Shown here: piece after piece, positions 45,307 to 53,621 of the stretch
Layout of the letters: each line of letters opens with the position of its first letter
Numbering within the stretch: the first letter of the stretch is position 1
Assembly: GCF_000759675.1 (NCBI RefSeq)
Contig: NZ_BAWM01000086.1
Coordinates: 192,828 to 256,827 of the forward strand
Origin: Neobacillus niacini
Lineage (GTDB): Bacteria; Bacillota; Bacilli; Bacillales; Cytobacillaceae
Reading direction: 5' to 3'
DNA: 64,000 nt
Notes under the pieces: model-generated
Seen by the model: the letters and a program-made list of their open reading frames with translations, nothing else
Told to the model about the DNA's origin: nothing
Database searches by the model: none
Translations under genes and position numbers: made by a program

Positions 45307-47661
45307 CTATTCTCCTTCCCTACTTAAAGGAAATTTTATAAGCGCTTTTTCCACATCTTCACTTTCAATATGAATAGCTTTTTCTAATAAATCCTCTTCT
45401 CCTGCTTCTCCCATGAGTCTCATTGCTTGTGCTTGAATCATTTCATCAGCCAAGTTGGTAGCAAATCTTCCGTTCCCTTTGAAGGTATGATTTGTAATAC
45501 TTTGTTTCAAAAGAGCTCTTGCTCCTTCGCTTATTTGGTATTGGAAGCTTTCTACATAAGTCTCGATAATTGCAAGCAGCTCCTCCGGTGAATAATCAGG
45601 GAACAGAAAGAATTTCTTAAATCTCGAGCGTAATCCAGGATTACTCTCTAAAAGCTGGTCCATTTCATTTGGGTAACCCGCAAGTACGACAACTAGATTT
45701 TCATTATGCTTGGTCATTTCATCAACAAGGGTATCTACTACTTCTTTACCAAAATCACCTGCTGTTTGGCTTAAGAGTGAATAGGCTTCATCAATAAATA
45801 ATACTCCTCCAAGAGCTTCCCGGATCTTTTTCTTTGTTTTTCCTGCTGTTTGACCAACATATCCGGCTACGAAATCGGCTCTGCTGGCTACGATTAAATG
45901 TCCTCTTTTTAACATTCCGCATTCTTTAAGGAGTTCCGCATATATTTTGGCTACTGTTGTTTTTCCAGTACCAGGATTACCTGTGAAAATGGAATGCAGC
46001 TGAATCGGTACCGTTGGTAACCTTTTTTCTTTTCTAAACTGCTGCATTTTAACAAAAGAAACAAGCGTCTCTAATTCACCCTTTAGTTCGGTCAAGCCAA
46101 TTAAATGCTCTAATTTTTCAAAAGGTGATTCAGGATTCTCATTCTGTTCAATTCCAAAATCGTCTTTATCTAATAGGGTATAGGTGAGAATATTCTCATT
46201 TGATTTCGGATGGTCAGACCCTTTTTTAAAAATAGCATCTAACACAATATTGCGGACCGATCTTGCATTACCGAATGTATCATCCACTCTTTCCTTTTCA
46301 AGGCGATGGTTAATTTCTAATTTTGCTTCGTCTGTAAGTATATAATCATTCTCAGCGGCAATTTTTTCGGCAATTAAAATCAATTCTTCATTTGAATAAT
46401 TAGATAACTGGATGAAATTTGATTGAGGGAATCGGCTCCTTAATCCTGGGTTTGAATCTAAAAAGATACGCATTTCATCAGGATATCCTGCTAGAATAAC
46501 AGCGAATTTCCCACCGTACTCCTTTCCTGTCATTAGCGAAACAAGGGTATCAACGGCTGTTTGCCCATAATCATTTCCTGTTTGTCCTTCTCGTTTCAAA
46601 CTATAGGCTTCATCAATGAATAGAACCCCGCCAATCGCTTTCTCGACAACTGCTCGCACGTTTTCCTCAGTTTGGCCCACATACGCCCCTACGAGCTGTG
46701 ATCTGTCAGTCTCAATCACTTCTGGGCGAGGCAGCACATCAAGTTCGTGATAAATTTTTGCTAATAAACGGGCAAGTGTTGTTTTCCCTGTTCCTGGATT
46801 CCCAGTCAGAACCATATTAAGACTTAATTCATCTTTTATTTGGAATCCAAGTTTTTTACGGTCTTTCTGGTATTTTAAAAATTGATAAAAATCATTGACT
46901 CGCTTTTTGACGAAATCCATCCCAATCATTTCATTTAATTGGTCCAAGGCGTTTTCTGAAGCCTGTTCAACGTCTTCTTCGACTGCAAATAGACTTTGCC
47001 AGTTCTTTTTTATATCTTCTAGGCTGGACAAATGTAATTTTAAGTCATCAATATAGGTCGCCGTATGGAAAACACCCTTAATCGAATCCTCATACTCTTC
47101 AGCAGCCTTAAGTAGGTTACCACTAACCTCAATGGAGTCTAACAGTAAATCAGCAAGGTTTTTATATTGTTCAAAAAGCGGTTTGTTTCCCAGAGCTTCA
47201 GCAAGATTCATTTTTTCAGTAAGATCTTCAACCTGATCATCTGCTACAGCTAAGAAATTTTGACAAATTTGTATGTATTGTTCTGCGACTTTTTTCTTTG
47301 CAGTTCGATTATCTGTTTCCCGAATGGCGGGAAACGTTAGAACATCTAAAATATCTTTTTTCTTTTTCCAATCGTATTGAATAAAATAGTACTTTGCCTT
47401 CTCGTTCTCTGGATGTAATTCTAATGCTTTGTGAAGCCACGCTGAAGCTAATGAATCTTGTTTCTTACGCTCTAGACGCGACAGTGCAACTACCGTTAAC
47501 ATCCTCGATACAATTTCAGGGTTTGTTTGATTGCGTATGGCAGTTAATAATTCATTTTCGTTGGCAATAAAGCCTTTTTCATTCAGTTCTGTTTCCCACT
47601 GAATTAATTGCTTGTTATCGTGTATAGACTGATTTGTTTGTTGTTGTATCAATAGGATCAC
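45307..47661 (-). CDS. Tandem AAA+ ATPase, SpoVK-like
   Basis: A large ATPase of about 784 aa. The N-terminal 240 residues are TPR-like helical repeats (NPEIVSRMLTVVALSRLERK). Two AAA+ modules follow, each with Walker A (GNPGTGKTT), Walker B (GGVLFIDEAYSL), sensor 1 (AVILAGYPDEM; VVVLAGYPNEM) and Arg finger-like NPGLRSRF. Each module resembles SpoVK/CbbX. The start is uncertain: GTG 47661 or TTG 47652, with AAGGAAA upstream; the longest frame begins at 47721. Two SpoVK-type rings in one chain differ from the single-ring SpoVK; a role in spore development is inferred from tlp/sspN neighbours. Confidence 0.85.
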   Translation of the reverse strand: MILLIQQQTNQSIHDNKQLIQWETELNEKGFIANENELLTAIRNQTNPEIVSRMLTVVALSRLERKKQDSLASAWLHKALELHPENEKAKYYFIQYDWKKKKDILDVLTFPAIRETDNRTAKKKVAEQYIQICQNFLAVADDQVEDLTEKMNLAEALGNKPLFEQYKNLADLLLDSIEVSGNLLKAAEEYEDSIKGVFHTATYIDDLKLHLSSLEDIKKNWQSLFAVEEDVEQASENALDQLNEMIGMDFVKKRVNDFYQFLKYQKDRKKLGFQIKDELSLNMVLTGNPGTGKTTLARLLAKIYHELDVLPRPEVIETDRSQLVGAYVGQTEENVRAVVEKAIGGVLFIDEAYSLKREGQTGNDYGQTAVDTLVSLMTGKEYGGKFAVILAGYPDEMRIFLDSNPGLRSRFPQSNFIQLSNYSNEELILIAEKIAAENDYILTDEAKLEINHRLEKERVDDTFGNARSVRNIVLDAIFKKGSDHPKSNENILTYTLLDKDDFGIEQNENPESPFEKLEHLIGLTELKGELETLVSFVKMQQFRKEKRLPTVPIQLHSIFTGNPGTGKTTVAKIYAELLKECGMLKRGHLIVASRADFVAGYVGQTAGKTKKKIREALGGVLFIDEAYSLLSQTAGDFGKEVVDTLVDEMTKHNENLVVVLAGYPNEMDQLLESNPGLRSRFKKFFLFPDYSPEELLAIIETYVESFQYQISEGARALLKQSITNHTFKGNGRFATNLADEMIQAQAMRLMGEAGEEDLLEKAIHIESEDVEKALIKFPLSREGE

Positions 47662-47733
47662 TTCTTCTTCAAATTTTCCTTTTAATATTACCACAACCAG
47701 TCCGCTAAAGACTAAATTCAATGGATAAAAACG

Positions 47734-47764
47734 AAAAAAGGACCTGTCAGCTTTGAACAGGTCC
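47734..47764 (-). terminator. Terminator after tlp
   Basis: GGACCTGT and ACAGGTCC form an 8-bp stem; on the minus strand CTTTTTTCG follows. Confidence 0.85.
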
Positions 47765-47777
47765 TGGTATTAATGTT

Positions 47778-47993
47778 TTAGGTTTCATCCTTAATTTCTG
47801 AACGGTATGATTCAATACTTTCACGACGTCTTTGGTTTTTAGCTTCAATTTGCTGACGTTGTGTTTCGCTATCTGTAAATTCCAGCGAATCTTCAGCAGC
47901 TTCAATGTTTTCAAGTGTATCATGAATCATTGCTTGGAGCTTTTCTGCATTATCACTACGATCATCTGGTTTTGGCTTATTGTTATTAGTCAT
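47778..47993 (-). CDS. tlp: Small acid-soluble spore protein Tlp
   Basis: A 71-aa Tlp (thioredoxin-like) spore protein: MTNNNKPKPDDRSDNAEKLQ start and AKNQRRRESIESYRSEIKDE end are diagnostic. It is a minor SASP of the spore core, made in the forespore under sigma-G. AGGAGG is 7 bases before the ATG. It lies next to sspN, as in B. subtilis. Confidence 0.95.
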   Translation of the reverse strand: MTNNNKPKPDDRSDNAEKLQAMIHDTLENIEAAEDSLEFTDSETQRQQIEAKNQRRRESIESYRSEIKDET

Positions 47994-48082
47994 CAGTTTT
48001 CCTCCTTGGTGTTGTCAGTTACAAATATAGTTTGTATCGAAGTGAAAAAAATATCACAGAAAAATTTTGAAAAGAAGTAATA

Positions 48083-48121
48083 ACAAAAAAGACCCGCTGG
48101 CAATTGCCTGACGAGTCTTTA
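48083..48121 (-). terminator. Terminator after sspN
   Basis: AAAGAC and GTCTTT close a hairpin with an inner GCAATTGC palindrome; T6 follows on the minus strand. Confidence 0.7.
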
Positions 48122-48129
48122 CCATTTTA

Positions 48130-48273
48130 TTATTCACCTTTAGTCTGAATGACTTGTGCATGCTTACCGGATGTATCCTGATGGGTCTTGCCTTTGTTTC
48201 CGCCAAAGCCCCTGTCTTTAGTTCCAATATGATTAGGGGCAAAGTGTTTACTATCTCTTTTCGGATTACTCAT
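48130..48273 (-). CDS. sspN: Small acid-soluble spore protein N
   Basis: A 47-aa protein read from ATG 48273: it starts MSNPKRDSKHFAPNHIGTKD and ends with a Gly/Lys/Gln-rich part, the SspN pattern (APNHIGT core). Too short for ordinary ORF listing. GGAGGAGGGA precedes it. It is a minor forespore SASP, cotranscribed with or next to tlp. Confidence 0.92.
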   Translation of the reverse strand: MSNPKRDSKHFAPNHIGTKDRGFGGNKGKTHQDTSGKHAQVIQTKGE

Positions 48274-48339
48274 GTATTATCCCTCCTCCTTAACATTTTG
48301 TCCATTTAAAGGAGGAGCATGTTTGGTAATTTATGTGAG

Positions 48340-48471
48340 TTACTCCGCTTTACCAAGTCGCTTTTCTTCTAAGCGCATTTCAATCTTTTCCATAGCAGCT
48401 CTATCTTTCAAAAGTTGACTTTTATTTTCTGATACAAGTTCTGCAAAGGAACGTTTTCTAGGCTTTCTCAT
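48340..48471 (-). CDS. FbpB-family small basic protein
   Basis: A 43-aa basic, helical peptide, MRKPRKRSFAELVSENKSQL then ending in EEKRLGKAE. The start and the ELVxENKxxLLxD stretch resemble the Fur-regulated basic protein B family of Bacillus, which helps the iron-sparing small RNA FsrA. AAGGTGATATTC precedes the ATG. No Fur box was evident by eye, so regulation by iron is inferred only from family. Confidence 0.7.
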   Translation of the reverse strand: MRKPRKRSFAELVSENKSQLLKDRAAMEKIEMRLEEKRLGKAE

Positions 48472-48599
48472 GAATATCACCTTCCTTATTTCCTATTCTA
48501 ACAGTTATTATGCCCTGAAATGGTTTCAATTATTACAACTTTTTGAAAATTATAAAGAAAAGTATGCAATAAAGCTTTAAAGCGCTAACTTGTTAAGTA

Positions 48600-48633
48600 C
48601 AAAAAAGACATTGGATTACTCATCCAATGTCTA
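48600..48633 (-). terminator. Terminator after the TlpA-like gene
   Basis: AGACATTGGAT and ATCCAATGTCT form an 11-bp stem with a 5-nt loop; on the minus strand TTTTTTGTAC follows. Confidence 0.9.
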
Positions 48634-49164
48634 ATTTAGATCATGTGTATATTGTTTCATTGTATCGTGATTCATTGCACCTATATATTTGTATCCAATA
48701 TTCCCCTTCGTATCGATAAAATACGTTGTTGGAATGGATAGGACTTGATACATTTCGTTTACTTTATCGTCCGCGTCTAATGGAATCGGAAACGTAATCC
48801 CATTTTCATCTACAAAGGCTTTAACATCTAAATGCGGGTCAATGTTTACGGCTAAAATGACAACATTATCCCCAGCTTCTTTATGAAATTCCTCCATGGC
48901 AGGCATTTCTGCTTTACATGGTGGACACCAAGTCGCCCAGAAATTGAGCATAACTTTTTTCCCTTTTAAATTGGAAAGCTTTACAGTATCGCCTGCTAAT
49001 GTTTTAAGTTCAAAATCAGGTGCCTTTGCCCCTACTTTTAATCCACCCATATTAGCAGCTTCTTGACTTTCGTTATCGGGTTCAGCCTTTTTATCCATAG
49101 CCTGCACAATCGCGACCCCAAGTAAGGCTATTAACACAACAGCAGCGATGACTTTTTTCACCAT
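48631..49164 (-). CDS. yneN: TlpA/ResA-type thiol-disulfide oxidoreductase (YneN)
   Basis: A 177-aa extracytoplasmic thioredoxin-fold protein. Residues 4-18 form a signal anchor (KVIAAVVLIALLGVAIVQAM); the redox motif is WCPPCK, preceded by MLNFWATWCPPC, and the cis-Pro lies in LSIPTTYFID. It reduces disulfides of exported proteins, for example during cytochrome c assembly or spore envelope formation. Position beside citB and sspN matches yneN of B. subtilis. Its redox site uses Cys, not Sec. Confidence 0.93.
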   Translation of the reverse strand: MVKKVIAAVVLIALLGVAIVQAMDKKAEPDNESQEAANMGGLKVGAKAPDFELKTLAGDTVKLSNLKGKKVMLNFWATWCPPCKAEMPAMEEFHKEAGDNVVILAVNIDPHLDVKAFVDENGITFPIPLDADDKVNEMYQVLSIPTTYFIDTKGNIGYKYIGAMNHDTMKQYTHDLN

Positions 49165-49245
49165 ATCCCGAACCCCCTTGATTCATAATATGCTACATCG
49201 ATTTTACACTATAAAGTCAGTTGAAATAAAGGTTGTATATGCCAA

Positions 49246-49340
49246 ATATGTGACAATTTAAAAACAGTTTAGTCAAAGTATTCTAGAAAAGCAAATAAAG
49301 TTACTTATTTAAGGCGTTAAGCACACTGATTGTCACATAT
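49246..49340. promoter_or_regulatory. Widely spaced 12-bp inverted repeat upstream of yneN
   Basis: ATATGTGACAAT at 49246 and its exact complement ATTGTCACATAT at 49329 are separated by 71 bases in the 338-base gap between the TlpA-like gene and the divergent epimerase. TGTGACA/TGTCACA cores suggest two sites for a dimeric regulator that could loop DNA. No protein is identified. Confidence 0.5.
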
Positions 49341-49502
49341 CGCATATTAGTTTTTTATATTTAATCTCGATAATCATCTAAACCCTGCTTTCCGTTATGA
49401 AAACCATAGTTTATTTTAGTATACCCTTCTCTTTAATCATATTAGAGATTTATGCTTAGTATAAATTTGTTAAGATGAAGAAAGATGGAGAGGAGTTGGG
49501 TT

Positions 49503-50537
49503 ATGAAGATACTCGTTTTAGGGGGAAGTCGCTTTTTAGGAAGAACATTTGTCGAGGCTGCTCAGAAGCAAAACCATGAAGTGACCATTTTTAATCGCGG
49601 AAATCAAAATGAAGGGTTTAAAGATGTTGAAATTATTACTGGTGATCGTTTTGGTGACTTAAAGGAACTAAAAAACCGCTATTGGGATGCTGTATTGGAC
49701 ACAAGTGGATTCATTCCTTCTTCAGTTTTAAAGTCGACCGAACTATTAAAAGATCGGGTAAACCATTACACATTTATTTCAAGCATTTCTGTTTATAAAG
49801 ATTGGGTTCAGGAAAATTTCGATGAAAATTATCCTGTTCACGAAATGTCATTAGCGGAAGCAAATGAACTTAATAATGGGAATGTTTATGAGCATTACGG
49901 ACAATTCAAAGCTTTATGTGAAGTGATGGCTGAGAAAAATATGCCTGGACGTGTGGTGAATATACGTGCCGGTCAATTAATCGGACCTAACGATTATACC
50001 GACCGTATTCCCTATTGGCTACATAGAATTGCCAAAGGCGGTAAGGTTTTAGCACCAGGTAATCCTAACAGACCGGTACAGATGATTGATAATAAAGACT
50101 TATCCAATTGGATCTTAAAAATGATAGATAACCAATCAACAGGAATCTTTAATGCAACCGGGCTTGATTACCCACTTACGATGAAAGAATTCCTTGATGC
50201 ATGTATGAAGGTGACAGGCTCTGAAGCAGAAATCGTGTGGACTTCTGAGAAATTTCTCCTTGAGAACAATGTTGCCCCGTGGACGGAAATGCCTCTTTGG
50301 GTACCTGAAGAGTTTCCTCTCGAACCTAAGCTTAAGGAACCATGGAAAGGTACCTTTACTGTTAATATTAAAAAGGCCATTGCGAGCGGACTTACCTTTC
50401 GACCTCTTGAGGAGAGTTTAGCGGAAATTTATGACTGGGAAAAGCAGCGTAATCTTGCGGAGGACAAATGGAAGTCTGGAATGCTTGCTGATCGTGAAAA
50501 AGAATTGCTAGAACTATGGTCTCGAACTCACGAGTAA
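49503..50537 (+). CDS. NAD-dependent epimerase/dehydratase (extended SDR)
   Basis: A 344-aa extended SDR. The N-terminal nucleotide site is LVLGGSRFLGRTFVEAAQ, followed by ISSISVYKDW, the YxxxK-like YEHYGQFKALCE, and INIRAGQLIGPND. It resembles the CSP41/atypical epimerase group that recognises nucleotide-sugars, but the substrate is unknown. AGGAG is upstream of the ATG at 49503. It is monocistronic and followed by repeats and a terminator. Confidence 0.88.
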   Translation: MKILVLGGSRFLGRTFVEAAQKQNHEVTIFNRGNQNEGFKDVEIITGDRFGDLKELKNRYWDAVLDTSGFIPSSVLKSTELLKDRVNHYTFISSISVYKDWVQENFDENYPVHEMSLAEANELNNGNVYEHYGQFKALCEVMAEKNMPGRVVNIRAGQLIGPNDYTDRIPYWLHRIAKGGKVLAPGNPNRPVQMIDNKDLSNWILKMIDNQSTGIFNATGLDYPLTMKEFLDACMKVTGSEAEIVWTSEKFLLENNVAPWTEMPLWVPEEFPLEPKLKEPWKGTFTVNIKKAIASGLTFRPLEESLAEIYDWEKQRNLAEDKWKSGMLADREKELLELWSRTHE

Positions 50538-50544
50538 ATGATGG

Positions 50545-50605
50545 TTCGCTGATATAATTGAATTATCGTGGATATAATTCGTTTAACACTGATATATGTG
50601 TTTTA
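50545..50605. repeat. Degenerate short tandem repeat (GATATAAT type)
   Basis: Three or four imperfect copies of a unit like GTGATATAATTGATTTAT (GCTGATATAATTGAATTATC, GTGGATATAATTCGTTTAAC, ACTGATATATGTGTTTTATA). They lie between the epimerase and its terminator and resemble the repeat downstream of the dioxygenase. Confidence 0.55.
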
Positions 50606-50616
50606 TAACAGAGATA

Positions 50617-50650
50617 TTAAAAATAGCCCCTTTCTCGAGGGGCTATTCTA
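50617..50650. terminator. Bidirectional terminator
   Basis: AATAGCCCCT and AGGGGCTATT form a 10-bp stem with a 6-nt loop between the epimerase and the convergent ABC-F gene. Confidence 0.9.
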
Positions 50651-50659
50651 ATGACTACT

Positions 50660-52357
50660 TTAGATTAATTTTCTTTTTTGCTTTAAGAGTTCGTTAAATT
50701 CGGTATCTAATTCGATATATTTAGGGCTTTTACTGTCAATTAGTGATAGTTCACCTAAGATTGAAGCGATTCTATTTTCGATGATCATTAAGGTTTCTTT
50801 TTTATCAGTAGGTTCAGCACTATTTTTAGTAAAGTACTCTTCTGGCTTCATTTCCAATCGCTTAATCTTCTGATTATCAAATAAAAGGAGCTTATCGCAA
50901 AGTTTATTTAAGAAATAATAATCGTGCGAAACTGTAATAATCGTTCCAGCGAAATCATTTAGCGTTTTTTCAAGCTGCTCCCTGCTTGGTAAGTCTAGAT
51001 GATTGGTTGGTTCATCTAAGATAAGAACATCATATTGTTTCATTAGCATGTCAACCAGTTTAACACGAGTTCTTTCTCCAAGGCTTAGTGTCCCAATTGG
51101 CTTCGTAATAAACTGTTCCTTTAATCCGAGATTGGCAAATAAGGTTCTTGCCCGGAGAATGTTTTCTCGGTCAGTAAAACCTAATGCCTCTAAAGGAGTT
51201 TTATCAGCCGGTAAGTTGTCAACATCCTGACTTAGGTACGCAACCTTTAAGGATTCACTTTTCCAAAGCTCTCCGCTAGAAACCGATGTTTCACCAAGGA
51301 TCATTTTTACTAAGGTCGTTTTACCACAGCCATTTTCTCCTAATAAACCAATACGCTCTCCATTATTAATATAAAAGTGAGAATCGCGGAAAAGGGATCG
51401 CTCATCAAACGTCTTCGTTAAGCTCTTCGCCTCAATAATCCTTTTCCCTCTATTTCCTTTCGTATCGAACTGAAATCTGACTTTTGCCTCCTCTAGAGGT
51501 TTGTCGATTTTGTTTTTTTCAAGCTCGCTCTGCAATCGCTTCATTTTCGACTTTACTTGCTTGTCACGATTCTTTGCCTTAACCCGGTGGTATTCCTTAT
51601 TGCCAAAATCTCTGCCTTGCATAGTTGAAGTCTGGTGAGCCTTCTCGGACCATGCCGTTAATTGGTCCATTTGCATTTCTATTTCTTCTTTTTTACGCTG
51701 TTGTACTTCATAATGGTGCATGTGTGTTTCCAATCGATGCCGCTTTTCCTTCTGATAATCACTGTAGTTACCATTGTAGAAGTTAATCTTGGTATTCTCA
51801 ATCTCAAGAATCCGTTTTACCATCTTATCTAAAAAATGACGATCGTGTGAAATAATCAATACTGGTCCCTTAAATTTCTCTAATTCTTCAATTAACCATT
51901 CAATCCCTTTAAAATCAAGGTGATTGGTTGGCTCATCAAGAATTAAAAATCCAGGCTTTGACGACCACACATTTGACAATGCAAGTTTTAGCTTTTCACC
52001 TCCACTTAGATGGCTAAGCCGATTCTCTTCCCATTCATAAACCTTTTTCAGACCTAATTCTTTTGAGTGCTGTAAGATTTCTCCCTCAGATGATAGGTAT
52101 TCTTGAAATTCACTACCCTGGTAATCAATTGACTGTGTAAGGTAACCGATCTTTAAATCCGGCGATTTTTCAATGAAGCCTTTATCAGGAGTAAGTTTCC
52201 CAGTTAGAATATTGGCTAATGTCGTTTTGCCGGTTCCATTATAGCCAACGAGACCAATTCTTTCGCCATCTTTTATATCAAAAGAAATATTGTCTAAGAT
52301 TTTCCTAAGATTAAAGTTCATTTCCAATCCGGTTACTTTTATTATATTTCTGTTCAT
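50660..52357 (-). CDS. ABC-F ribosomal-protection type ATPase
   Basis: A 565-aa ABC-F protein with two ATPase domains and no membrane helices. Walker A sites are GYNGTGKTTLANIL and GENGCGKTTLVKMI; the ABC signatures are HLSGGEKLKLALS and LSLGERTRVKLV; both Walker B regions read LDEPTNHLD. The linker (about residues 190-290) is rich in charged residues. The layout and the length resemble antibiotic-resistance ABC-F proteins such as VmlR or Vga. A terminator hairpin directly before the start suggests drug-dependent attenuation. The drug class is not predictable from sequence. Confidence 0.92.
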   Translation of the reverse strand: MNRNIIKVTGLEMNFNLRKILDNISFDIKDGERIGLVGYNGTGKTTLANILTGKLTPDKGFIEKSPDLKIGYLTQSIDYQGSEFQEYLSSEGEILQHSKELGLKKVYEWEENRLSHLSGGEKLKLALSNVWSSKPGFLILDEPTNHLDFKGIEWLIEELEKFKGPVLIISHDRHFLDKMVKRILEIENTKINFYNGNYSDYQKEKRHRLETHMHHYEVQQRKKEEIEMQMDQLTAWSEKAHQTSTMQGRDFGNKEYHRVKAKNRDKQVKSKMKRLQSELEKNKIDKPLEEAKVRFQFDTKGNRGKRIIEAKSLTKTFDERSLFRDSHFYINNGERIGLLGENGCGKTTLVKMILGETSVSSGELWKSESLKVAYLSQDVDNLPADKTPLEALGFTDRENILRARTLFANLGLKEQFITKPIGTLSLGERTRVKLVDMLMKQYDVLILDEPTNHLDLPSREQLEKTLNDFAGTIITVSHDYYFLNKLCDKLLLFDNQKIKRLEMKPEEYFTKNSAEPTDKKETLMIIENRIASILGELSLIDSKSPKYIELDTEFNELLKQKRKLI

Positions 52358-52391
52358 AAAAAAACTCCCTTCGTTTTGAACCTGAAGAGAG
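52358..52391 (-). promoter_or_regulatory. Attenuator terminator in the ABC-F leader
   Basis: On the minus strand ACTCTCTTC pairs with GAAGGGAGT (9 bp) around AGGTTCAAAAC, followed by T7, and the ATG of the ABC-F gene comes immediately after. A four-codon frame ATG TGC TAT TTA TGA sits upstream in the leader. This is the layout of attenuators before vmlR-type genes; regulation by a stalled ribosome is inferred. Confidence 0.7.
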
Positions 52392-52614
52392 TGTTTGAGT
52401 CATGTAGTTTACGCAATCATAAATAGCACATGTTTAATAAACCTAAAAAGGCTTACGAGCTATGTTTTGATTGTATTATAAACGTTCAAGACTTAAAAAA
52501 GGATAGACTAATCCTATTCTTCAGGTTCACCATTTTTCGCTATTCGAATAAATGTGCTGAAAAAATAAGATTATAACTTCATTCCTCTTTACCATTCCTT
52601 TTCGTTTGTTAGTT

Positions 52615-53568
52615 TTATTTTATTTTACCCAAACCTAGATTGTCAATCATTTCCGAAAAATTAACATTTGAATAGGGATTACCTGTCTCTATTTTATTTT
52701 TTAAATTTGTAAGAGTATACTCCTGCCAATCCTCTATATTATCCATATCCCATTTCTCCAAAAATAAAGTATATAAAAAGATCTCTCTAATTTTTAAAAA
52801 GATAGGAATTTGTTGAATGAGTTCTTTGCTGATTGTGTGTTCCTGCTTATATCCTCTTAAGTAATTCTCCCAGAATACACTGCTGAACTCTGTGTTTTCT
52901 GGTGTAAAGGATGACGCTTGCCAATAGGCATGATAAAAGGAAGTTGCTAAATCATAAGCAAACCAATGATAAGCGGAATCATCGAAATCAAATACAGTAA
53001 TTTCTCCTTCGTTTACAAAGAAATTCCCCTGGTGAAAATCATTATGTATGAGTCCATATCGGTCGGAATTCACTTCAAAACTCATAAGTTGATTTAATAG
53101 CTGCTTATACCTATTTGCAATTATTCCAGATTTGATTTTTGGGAGAAGTTTTAATATGTCAGGGTTGTCTAGACTCCAAGCCGGCCGGGTTACCTTAATA
53201 TCTTTTGAAACTTGGTGCATTTTTCCTGTAACTCTTCCCCATTGAAAAAATAAATCTTTGTTCCATTCCTCGCGTTCGGTTACATCCACAGGCTTCCCTT
53301 TCGCTTTTTCAAAACAAACAATATAATTTTGATCATTGTTTTCGATGAACCTGCCATTTGGAGATTTTATTGGTAAGGAAACAGGTATTCCTTTTGCTCC
53401 AAGAGCCTGTAAAAAGGCTAATTCACTTTCAATTTCAGTAAGTCGTCGTCTGTTACGTGATGAAAGTCTAAAAATTAGGTTTTGATAACTGAGTACTGTG
53501 TTATGAAACCCTTCACTGATTGGAATTAGTTCCTTCATATTAATTCCATAGATTTGATCTAACGACAT
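52615..53568 (-). CDS. Aminoglycoside-phosphotransferase-fold kinase
   Basis: A 317-aa APH/choline-kinase-fold protein. The catalytic loop is YGLIHNDFHQGNFFV and the metal site VFDFDDSAYHWFAYDLA; the N-terminal lobe has the SEGFHNTVLSYQN nucleotide loop. Such kinases phosphorylate drugs or small metabolites (homoserine, methylthioribose); nothing here points to one substrate. AAAGGAT precedes the ATG. It is adjacent to but apparently separate from the ABC-F gene. Confidence 0.87.
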   Translation of the reverse strand: MSLDQIYGINMKELIPISEGFHNTVLSYQNLIFRLSSRNRRRLTEIESELAFLQALGAKGIPVSLPIKSPNGRFIENNDQNYIVCFEKAKGKPVDVTEREEWNKDLFFQWGRVTGKMHQVSKDIKVTRPAWSLDNPDILKLLPKIKSGIIANRYKQLLNQLMSFEVNSDRYGLIHNDFHQGNFFVNEGEITVFDFDDSAYHWFAYDLATSFYHAYWQASSFTPENTEFSSVFWENYLRGYKQEHTISKELIQQIPIFLKIREIFLYTLFLEKWDMDNIEDWQEYTLTNLKNKIETGNPYSNVNFSEMIDNLGLGKIK

Positions 53569-53582
53569 AGTTAATCCTTTCT

Positions 53583-53617
53583 AAAAAACCACCATGCAAA
53601 AACTGCATGGTGGTTTG
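53583..53617 (-). terminator. Terminator of citB
   Basis: AAACCACCATGCA and TGCATGGTGGTTT form a 13-bp stem with a short loop; T6 follows on the minus strand. Confidence 0.92.
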
Positions 53618-53621
53618 AATG

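Noticed and set aside
48631..49164. TlpA-like protein as a further selenoprotein
   Set aside because: Its redox motif is plain Cys-Pro-Pro-Cys with no internal UGA.
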